A DNA stretch of 6,089 nt from Rhodosalinus sp041685465 (GTDB lineage Bacteria > Pseudomonadota > Alphaproteobacteria > Rhodobacterales > Rhodobacteraceae), in contig NZ_JAWLFS010000186.1 of the NCBI RefSeq assembly GCF_041685465.1, positions 1 to 6,089 of the forward strand. The letters run 5' to 3'. Shown here piece by piece: positions 1-4,675 of this stretch (its first letter is position 1; each line of letters opens with the position of its first letter). A model generated the notes under the pieces. The model ran no database searches. It saw nothing but the letters and a program-made list of their open reading frames with translations, and was not told the DNA's origin. A program made the translations under genes and the position numbers.

Positions 1-25
1 CCCCTCGAGGTCGGTCGTCGCGAGA

Positions 26-43
26 CGCGCCCCGACGGGCGCG
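26..43 (-). terminator. Possible stem-loop after glyA
   Basis: CGCGCCC and GGGCGCG pair as a 7-bp all-GC stem with a four-base loop, 14 bases beyond the glyA stop. It overlaps a competing repeat at 38-52 (GGCGCG/CGCGCC). No U-run follows on the minus strand, so it is at best a weak or Rho-assisted terminator. The window ends 25 bases further on and the next gene cannot be seen. Confidence 0.35.
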
Positions 44-57
44 CCGCGCGCCGCGGC

Positions 58-1353
58 TCAGAGCTGCGGGTAGAGCGGGAAGCGGCCGCAGAGCTCGGCG
101 ACCTCGCCCTTGACCTTTTCCTCGACCGGGCCGTTGCCCTCCTCGCCGTTCGTGGCAAGGCCGTCGACCACCTCGGTGATCCAGCGGCCGACCTGCCGGA
201 ACTCCGGCTCGCCGAAGCCCCGCGTCGTGCCGGCCGGCGTGCCGAGGCGGATGCCGGAGGTCACCATCGGCTTCTCGGTGTCGAAGGGGATGCCGTTCTT
301 GTTGCAGGTGATATGCGCGCGGCCGAGCGCCTTCTCGGTGGCGTTGCCCTTCACGCCCTTGGGGCGCAGGTCGACGAGCAGCACGTGACTGTCGGTGCCG
401 CCGGTCACCAGATCGAGCCCGCCCTCGACCAGCGCTTCGCCCAGCGCCTTCGCGTTGGCGATCACCTGTTTCTGGTAGGTCTCGAACTCCGGGCGCAGCG
501 CCTCGCCGAAGGCGACGGCCTTGGCGGCGATGACATGCATCAGCGGCCCGCCCTGGATGCCGGGGAAGATGGCGGAGTTGAACTTCTTCGCCAGTGCCGC
601 GTCGTCGGTCAGGATCATGCCGCCGCGGGGGCCGCGCAGCGTCTTGTGCGTGGTGGTCGTGGCGACATGGACATGCGGGAAGGGCGAGGGGTAGACGCCC
701 GCCGCGATCAGCCCGGCGAAATGCGCCACATCGGCCAGGAGCCAGGCGCCCACGCTGTCCGCGATCTCGCGGAAGCGCGCGAAATCGAGCTGACGCGGAA
801 TGGCCGAGCCGCCGGCGATGATCATGGCGGGCTTGTGCTCCTCGGCGAGGCGCGCGATCTCGTCGTAGTCCACGTCGAGCGTGTCGCGCTTCACGCCGTA
901 TTGCACGGCGTTGAACCACTTGCCCGACTGGTTCGGCGCGGCGCCGTGGGTCAGGTGCCCGCCGGCGTCGAGGCTCATGCCGAGGATGGTGTCGCCGGGT
1001 TTCAGCAGTGCGAGCGACACCGCCTGGTTCGCCTGGCTGCCCGAGTTGGGCTGCACGTTGGCGAAGCCGCAGCCGAAGAGCTTCGTCGCGCGCTCGATGG
1101 CGAGCTCCTCGGCGACGTCCACCCACTGGCAGCCGCCGTAGTAGCGCCGGCCGGGATAGCCCTCGGCATACTTGTTGGTCATCACCGAGCCCTGTGCCTC
1201 CATCACGGCAGCGGAGACGATGTTCTCGGAGGCGATAAGCTCGATCTCGTCGCGCTGGCGGCCGAGCTCGCCACGGATGGCGGCGAAGAGCTCGGCGTCG
1301 CGGCTCTCGAGCGGTTCGGTGAAGAATCCGTCGTCGCGGTGCGGGGCGTTCAT
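58..1353 (-). CDS. glyA: Serine hydroxymethyltransferase
   Basis: This 431-residue cytosolic PLP enzyme interconverts serine plus tetrahydrofolate with glycine plus 5,10-methylene-tetrahydrofolate, the main source of one-carbon units. Visible family hallmarks are IELIASEN (37-44), the NKYAEGYPGRRYYGG block (60-74), GGHLTHG (131-137), LADVAHFAGL (206-215) with Asp208 expected to contact the PLP ring nitrogen, TTTTHKTLRGPRGG (232-245) with Lys237 as the Schiff-base lysine, and TSGIRLGTPA (365-374) with the substrate-carboxylate Arg369. Length is close to the usual 415-435 residues and the C-terminus is intact. The ATG at 1353 was chosen over an in-frame start at 1428 because an excellent Shine-Dalgarno precedes it and the extra 25 residues are arginine/proline-rich and unlike the family. 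It is divergent from nadK across 164 bases. A GC stem-loop lies just after the stop. Identification is by motif recognition and is very secure. Confidence 0.97.
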   Translation of the reverse strand: MNAPHRDDGFFTEPLESRDAELFAAIRGELGRQRDEIELIASENIVSAAVMEAQGSVMTNKYAEGYPGRRYYGGCQWVDVAEELAIERATKLFGCGFANVQPNSGSQANQAVSLALLKPGDTILGMSLDAGGHLTHGAAPNQSGKWFNAVQYGVKRDTLDVDYDEIARLAEEHKPAMIIAGGSAIPRQLDFARFREIADSVGAWLLADVAHFAGLIAAGVYPSPFPHVHVATTTTHKTLRGPRGGMILTDDAALAKKFNSAIFPGIQGGPLMHVIAAKAVAFGEALRPEFETYQKQVIANAKALGEALVEGGLDLVTGGTDSHVLLVDLRPKGVKGNATEKALGRAHITCNKNGIPFDTEKPMVTSGIRLGTPAGTTRGFGEPEFRQVGRWITEVVDGLATNGEEGNGPVEEKVKGEVAELCGRFPLYPQL

Positions 1354-1360
1354 GCGCGGT

Positions 1361-1368
1361 CCTCCTCT
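1361..1368 (-). promoter_or_regulatory. Ribosome binding site of glyA
   Basis: On the minus strand AGAGGAGG lies 7 bases before the ATG at 1353. It is almost fully complementary to the 16S rRNA 3' end and fixes this ATG as the start rather than the in-frame upstream codon at 1428. Confidence 0.85.
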
Positions 1369-1383
1369 GTCGGGATCGCACCG

Positions 1384-1411
1384 CACATACCGGAAAGGGG
1401 GCCGCGGTAAA
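1384..1411 (-). promoter_or_regulatory. Possible sigma-70-type promoter for glyA
   Basis: On the minus strand TTTACC (1406-1411, 4 of 6 to the -35 consensus) is followed after 16 bases by TATGTG (1384-1389, 3 of 6 to the -10 consensus). A start near 1377 would give a leader of roughly two dozen bases carrying the Shine-Dalgarno. The position is sensible and these are among the few A/T-rich bases in the spacer, but the match is modest and a promoter elsewhere in 1390-1517 is possible. Confidence 0.35.
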
Positions 1412-1442
1412 AGTCCGGAAAGCGGCATCGCGACCGCGGGAC

Positions 1443-1466
1443 GCGGCGCGCACTGGTGCGCGGCGC
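1443..1466. promoter_or_regulatory. Imperfect palindrome in the glyA-nadK divergent spacer
   Basis: A 24-base inverted repeat centred at 1454/1455. Perfect inner arms CGCGCAC/GTGCGCG (1447-1453 and 1456-1462) flank TG, then there is one G/G mismatch and a further 3-bp match outside. It lies about 50 bases upstream of nadK and 90 bases upstream of the glyA start, where an operator for a dimeric regulator could act on either gene. GC-rich DNA throws up such repeats by chance, so function is only a possibility. Confidence 0.3.
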
Positions 1467-1505
1467 CGATCCGTGCTTGTCTCGCGCCGCACGCATGCGC
1501 CGCGC

Positions 1506-1510
1506 GAGGG
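1506..1510 (+). promoter_or_regulatory. Ribosome binding site of nadK
   Basis: GAGGG ends 7 bases before the ATG at 1518. It supports that ATG over the in-frame GTG at 1473, whose product would carry 15 extra residues not expected in the family. Confidence 0.65.
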
Positions 1511-1517
1511 ATCCCGC

Positions 1518-2279
1518 ATGAGCCTCCGGCTCGCCTTCACAGCCTCGGACTGGGACGTGGCGCGGGAGGCGCGCGACCGCCTCGTGGCGCGCTACGGCGA
1601 CGCGCCGGAGGAGGCGGCCGACGTGATCGTGGCGCTGGGCGGCGACGGTTTCATGCTGGGGACGCTCCATCGCACCGCGCATCTCCCGGCCCCGGTCTAC
1701 GGCATGAACCGGGGCACCGTGGGCTTCCTGATGAACGAGTATTCCGAGGACGACCTGCCGGCGCGTCTTGCCGCGGCGGAGGAGACGGTGATCAACCCGC
1801 TCGCCATGCGCGCCGAGGGCGCCGACGGCGCCGTGCAGGAGGCGCTCGCCATCAACGAGGTCTCGATCCTGCGCGCCGGGCCGCAGGCCGCGAAGCTGCG
1901 GATCACCGTGGACGGGAAGTTGCGGATGGAGGAACTCGTCTGCGACGGGGCGCTCGTGGCGACGCCGGCCGGTTCGACCGCCTACAACTACTCGGCCCAC
2001 GGGCCGATCCTTCCCATCGGGAGCGACGTGCTCGCACTGACGGCGATCGCGCCCTTCCGGCCGCGGCGCTGGCGCGGTGCGCTTCTGCCGAAGATGGCGA
2101 CCGTGCGCTTCGACGTGCTGGAGCACGAGAAACGCCCCGTCATGGCGGACGCGGATTCGCGCGCGGCGCATGACGTGGTGCGCGTCGACGTGCGCTCGGA
2201 GCCCGCGATCGCGCACCGGCTCCTCTTCGACCCCGGCCACGGGCTGGAAGAACGGCTGATCCAGGAGCAGTTCGTCTGA
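1518..2279 (+). CDS. nadK: NAD kinase (ATP-NAD kinase)
   Basis: This 253-residue cytosolic enzyme phosphorylates NAD to NADP and is normally the only source of NADP in the cell. The diagnostic pieces are all present: a short N-terminal Rossmann-like half with IVALGGDGFML (37-47) containing the GGDG motif at 41-44, whose Asp43 is the expected catalytic residue; YGMNRGTVGFLMNEY (61-75); AINEVSI (111-117) with the conserved Asn-Glu pair; and CDGALVATPAGSTAYNYSAHGPI (142-164), the NAD-binding signature. Length fits the compact alphaproteobacterial form (about 250 residues, against about 290 in enterobacteria). The start is set by the ribosome site at 1506-1510 and by the typical short MSLRLAFTAS opening. 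It is divergent from glyA and convergent with the amidase. Its TGA runs into the left arm of the first palindrome, so terminating ribosomes would sit on that stem. Confidence 0.95.
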   Translation: MSLRLAFTASDWDVAREARDRLVARYGDAPEEAADVIVALGGDGFMLGTLHRTAHLPAPVYGMNRGTVGFLMNEYSEDDLPARLAAAEETVINPLAMRAEGADGAVQEALAINEVSILRAGPQAAKLRITVDGKLRMEELVCDGALVATPAGSTAYNYSAHGPILPIGSDVLALTAIAPFRPRRWRGALLPKMATVRFDVLEHEKRPVMADADSRAAHDVVRVDVRSEPAIAHRLLFDPGHGLEERLIQEQFV

Positions 2280-2323
2280 CGGCTTCCGAAGATTTTTCGT
2301 ACGAAAAATCTCCTGAAGCCGTC
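2278..2323. repeat. Large palindrome 1 after nadK (46 bases)
   Basis: An inverted repeat centred at 2300/2301. Outer arms GACGGCTTC (2278-2286) and GAAGCCGTC (2315-2323) match perfectly. A 3-base internal step (2287-2289 against 2312-2314, one of three pairs) is followed by a perfect 22-base palindrome at 2290-2311 whose 20-base core is GATTTTTCGTACGAAAAATC. Transcribed from either strand it would fold into a hairpin with a GUAC tip. The outer arm begins inside the nadK stop codon. It is probably a bidirectional transcript-end element for the convergent genes, but there is no T-tract after the stem, so it is not a textbook intrinsic terminator. An extragenic repeat-family member is the main alternative. 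Confidence 0.85.
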
Positions 2324-2362
2324 CGAGCAGGGCGATTTTTCGTACGAAAAATCGCCCTCGCG
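2280..2362. terminator. Probable bidirectional transcription-end region, nadK/amidase
   Basis: This 83-base gap separates two convergent stop codons, and nearly all of it is occupied by the two palindromes described separately. Convergent position and dyad symmetry make a two-way terminator the simplest reading. The lack of a U-run downstream of either stem means termination, if it occurs, might rely on the strong stems themselves, on Rho, or on the A/T-rich core. The role is inferred; the structure is read directly. Confidence 0.5.
2329..2358. repeat. Large palindrome 2, perfect 30-base inverted repeat
   Basis: A perfect palindrome centred at 2343/2344, made of the same 20-base core (2334-2353) as palindrome 1, here flanked by AGGGC and GCCCT. 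As RNA it would give a 13-bp stem with a GUAC loop. It begins 5 bases after palindrome 1 and ends 4 bases before the amidase stop codon (2363-2365). The flanking arms differ from those of palindrome 1 while the core is identical, which points to a conserved core inserted in, or selected within, different GC clamps. It is likely part of a bidirectional transcript-end region serving nadK and the amidase. No T-tract follows on either strand. Confidence 0.88.
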
Positions 2363-3790
2363 TCAGGCCATGCGCGCCCAGAGATGCGGCGCCATCGGCC
2401 CGATGCGCGCCTCGACCGCCTCCATCGCCTCGACCACGAGATCCTCGCGCCAGCGCCGGCCGACGATCTGCACGCCGATCGGCTGCGGTCCCTGCGGCAG
2501 CTCCGCAAGGCGCGCGGGCACGTTGCCCGCCGGCAGGCCGACGAAATTCATCGCGAAGGACCAGAGCGCGGAGCCCAGCGCCTCGGTCATGCCCTCCGGC
2601 CCTTCGAGGTCGCGGTCGGGCGCGAAGAAGGGATGCGCGAGGAAGGGCGTGAGCGTGAGCGGGTAGGTCTCCTGGAAGCGCGCCCAGGCGCGGGCGAAGG
2701 CGCTGCGTTGCGCCATGGCGGCGAGAAGCTCCGCGCCCTCGTAGGGCGGGTACTGGCGGAAGTATTCCTCGAAGAGCGCGCGGAAGGCGGGCGAGCCGTT
2801 GCGCGCGAATTCCTCCGAGAGGAGTGCCTTCGTCTCGCCCATGAGCGCGCGGTAGCCCACGCGGGCGGCCTCGGGCATCGCCGGCGGCGTGACCTCCTCG
2901 ACGGCGTAGCCGGCCTGCGCCAGCGCCTCGGCGGCAGCATCCAGCGCGGCAGAGACCTCCGGGTGGAGGGTGAACCCGAAGCACTCCTTCGTGAAGGCCA
3001 CGCGGACCGGGGCCTCGAGCCGTTCGCCGGCCCATCGTAGCGGAACGTGGAAGGGATCGCGCGGGTCGGGCGCGACCAGGCTCGGCATCGCGCGCGCGAG
3101 GTCCGCGGCGCTGCGCGCCAGCAGGCCCTGCACCGACATCGCCTGCGCGAGCATGCCGCGCTCGGCCTTCTGCGAGGGGTTGTAGGCCGGCACCCGGCCG
3201 AGGCCGGGCTTGAGGGTCACCGCCCCGTTGGCCGCGGCCGGGAAGCGCAGGCTGCCGCCGATGTCGTTGCCGTGCGCGAGCGCGCCGATCCCGGCCATCA
3301 CCGCCGCGCCCGCGCCGCCCGAGGAGCCCCCGGGCGAGACATGATCGCCCCATGGGTTCCGCGTGCGACCGTGCAGCGGATTGTCGGTGTCCGCGCGGAA
3401 GGAATACTCCGGCGTGTTGGTCCGCCCGATGGGCACCGCACCGGCCTTCAGGAGGTTCGAGACCACCGGCGCGTCGTCGGGCGCGATCAGATCGGCGTAG
3501 GCCGCGACACCGTTGGTCGTGGCGTGGCCCGCCTGGTCGACGTTGACCTTGACCGTCACCGGCACGCCGTGCAGCGGCCCCGTGATCCCGCCCGCGTCGA
3601 GCGTGGCGGCGCGGGCCCGCGCCTCGTCGGCGAGGCTTTCGACGACGGCGTTCAGCCGCGGGTTGACCGCCTCCATCCGCGCGAGCGCGGCCTCGGTCGC
3701 GGCGACCGCGGTCAGGCGGCCTGCCCGGATCGCCTCCGCCGTCTCGGCGGCCGAGAGGCGCCAGATGTCGTTGTCGTCGGTCCCGGTCAT
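2363..3790 (-). CDS. Amidase-signature family hydrolase
   Basis: This 475-residue predicted cytosolic enzyme should hydrolyse a carboxamide bond to acid plus ammonia or amine. The amidase-signature triad is complete: Lys81 in GVPVTVKVN, cis-Ser156 in SPGGSSGGAGAAV (152-164), and nucleophile Ser180 in GNDIGGSLRFPA (174-185). The Lys-Ser-Ser spacings of 75 and 24 residues equal those of mammalian FAAH (142/217/241), so the enzyme should be active. Full-length for the family, no signal peptide, no frameshift. The start ATG has AAAGGGA (3797-3803) 6 bases upstream. Substrate is unknown. It is unlikely to be the GatA subunit of the tRNA amidotransferase, because no gatB or gatC is adjacent and the C-terminal half does not look like GatA. 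Asn175, where Thr or Ser is common before the Asp-x-Gly-Gly-Ser, is a small deviation. It is convergent with nadK and the upstream gap may hold its own promoter. Confidence 0.9.
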   Translation of the reverse strand: MTGTDDNDIWRLSAAETAEAIRAGRLTAVAATEAALARMEAVNPRLNAVVESLADEARARAATLDAGGITGPLHGVPVTVKVNVDQAGHATTNGVAAYADLIAPDDAPVVSNLLKAGAVPIGRTNTPEYSFRADTDNPLHGRTRNPWGDHVSPGGSSGGAGAAVMAGIGALAHGNDIGGSLRFPAAANGAVTLKPGLGRVPAYNPSQKAERGMLAQAMSVQGLLARSAADLARAMPSLVAPDPRDPFHVPLRWAGERLEAPVRVAFTKECFGFTLHPEVSAALDAAAEALAQAGYAVEEVTPPAMPEAARVGYRALMGETKALLSEEFARNGSPAFRALFEEYFRQYPPYEGAELLAAMAQRSAFARAWARFQETYPLTLTPFLAHPFFAPDRDLEGPEGMTEALGSALWSFAMNFVGLPAGNVPARLAELPQGPQPIGVQIVGRRWREDLVVEAMEAVEARIGPMAPHLWARMA

Positions 3791-4031
3791 GGCGCGTCCC
3801 TTTCAGAGTGCGGAGGCGGGCGCAGCGGCGCGTCCGCGTCGGCCGGCGGCCCTGCCGTCGGGGCATGGGAAGCCGTCACGGTGCGCGGTGCGGGCGGCGA
3901 TCGCGTCGGCGCCGCGGTCCGGGTCTGACAAAGCCCTGGACGTCAAGGTGCTGCTTGCGCCACGATCAGCCTGCTCCCGGGCTCGGCCGCGCGACGCTAA
4001 CCGCGGGACAGGCGGTCCGCAAGGCCGTGCC
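3791..4031. other. Non-coding spacer upstream of the amidase
   Basis: This 241-base gap lies between the stop of the CIA30-domain gene and the start of the amidase, both on the minus strand. No credible protein is seen: open frames here read as arginine/alanine-rich shadow sequence. The best promoter hint on the minus strand is TTGACG at 3941-3946 (5 of 6 to the -35 consensus), but the hexamer 17 bases on is GC-rich and a poor -10. A second weak pair is TTGCGG (4017-4022) and TTAGCG (3995-4000). No RNA gene or riboswitch is recognised. Confidence 0.5.
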
Positions 4032-4565
4032 TCACTCCGCCACGATCCGGGCGAGGTCGACCGCCGCCTCGTGGTCGCGGCCGTAGGCCACCAGCGCGAT
4101 GGAGCGCACGGCGCCCGGCCGCACCTCGTCACGCAGGAGCCCCCCGGACGGGGTGAAGGCCGACAGCGGCACGCGCAGCTCCTGCCAGTCTTCGTCCGTC
4201 TCGAAGCCGGCCTGGTAATACTGCCACGGCAGCATCGTGCCGCTCGTGCGCAGGTGCAGGAAGTACCGCTGCCCGTCGCCGCGCACGGTGATGCGCAGCG
4301 CCTCGGTGCCCTCGGGCAGCCCCTCCGGCAGGTCGCGCCGCGCCTGGATGAAGCCGCCCCGGTTCTCGGTGCTGACCTGTCCGGTCAGCCGCAGCGCGGC
4401 GCGGTCGCCCTGAACGATCGACGCTTCGCCGGACGAGACGCCGCCCATCACCTGATCGGTGAAGAAGCGCCACTCGCCCGCGGGCGGCGCGAAATCCTCG
4501 ATCACCGTCTGGGCCATGGCGGGCAGGGCTGCGAGCGCGACGCAGAGCGCGAGGAGGTGGCGCAT
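4032..4565 (-). CDS. Exported CIA30-domain protein
   Basis: This 177-residue protein begins with a clear Sec signal peptide: MRHLLALCVALAALPAMA with likely cleavage after Ala18 (AMA/QT), leaving about 159 periplasmic residues. Cys8 is too early and in the wrong context for a lipobox. The mature part matches the CIA30 family (named after the mitochondrial complex I assembly factor): GEWRFFTDQVMGGVSSGEASI (30-50) and STENRGGFIQARRDL (65-79) are its hallmark blocks, followed by a beta-rich region with YFLHLRTSG (101-109) and WQELRVPLSAF (127-137). The fold is a galactose-binding-like beta sandwich. The bacterial role is not known, and export argues against complex I assembly in the cytoplasm. 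The start is supported by GGGAG (4572-4576), 6 bases before the ATG. The same frame stays open far upstream under prpE, but the ribosome site and signal peptide settle this start. It lies 110 bases after prpE on the same strand, so co-transcription is possible. Confidence 0.85.
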   Translation of the reverse strand: MRHLLALCVALAALPAMAQTVIEDFAPPAGEWRFFTDQVMGGVSSGEASIVQGDRAALRLTGQVSTENRGGFIQARRDLPEGLPEGTEALRITVRGDGQRYFLHLRTSGTMLPWQYYQAGFETDEDWQELRVPLSAFTPSGGLLRDEVRPGAVRSIALVAYGRDHEAAVDLARIVAE

Positions 4566-4675
4566 GGAAAACTCCCGTGGTGCATGGACTGGACGTAGGG
4601 GCGCCGGCGGCAGCCGCCAAGGGCCTTGGCCCGCGGGGCGGGCGCCGCGATCCGCGGGAGCGCGGCCAGGGCGCG
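4566..4675. other. Hairpin-rich spacer between prpE and the CIA30 gene
   Basis: A 110-base non-coding gap crowded with short GC inverted repeats: CCGCG/CGCGG (4645-4657), GCCCGC/GCGGGC around GGG (4629-4643), GCCAAGG/CCTTGGC (4616-4630) and GGCGG/CCGCC (4606-4618). Several overlap, so they are alternative folds. No T-tract follows on the minus strand, so an intrinsic terminator is not supported. They could attenuate read-through from prpE, shield the prpE mRNA end, or be chance features of GC-rich DNA. Confidence 0.4.

Noticed and set aside
313..1410. A 365-codon plus-strand open frame opposite glyA.
   Set aside because: It is the antisense shadow of a full-length, motif-complete glyA, shows no recognisable domain, and lacks a convincing ribosome site.
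1354..1428. N-terminal extension of glyA from an in-frame start at 1428.
   Set aside because: The extension would include the strong Shine-Dalgarno and candidate promoter in coding sequence, and its residues do not resemble the family.
1473..1517. N-terminal extension of nadK from a GTG at 1473.
   Set aside because: The ATG at 1518 has a ribosome site at proper spacing and yields the normal family N-terminus. The extension adds 15 arginine-rich residues.
2278..2358. CRISPR or IS-end interpretation of the repeated palindrome.
   Set aside because: There are only two copies with a 23-base interval, no spacer series, no transposase and no target-site duplication.
1350..3866. An 838-codon open frame on the minus strand running across nadK and the amidase.
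   Set aside because: It is antisense to nadK and out of frame with the amidase, both of which have full sets of family motifs. The translation is arginine/glycine-rich low complexity, typical of stop-poor shadow frames in GC-rich DNA.
3803..4132. A 109-codon minus-strand frame in the gap upstream of the amidase.
   Set aside because: It overlaps the CIA30 C-terminus out of frame, is low complexity, and has no family resemblance.
3513..4598. Plus-strand open frame spanning the amidase 5' end, the gap and the CIA30 gene.
   Set aside because: It is antisense to two well-supported genes and has arginine/alanine-rich shadow composition with no domain.
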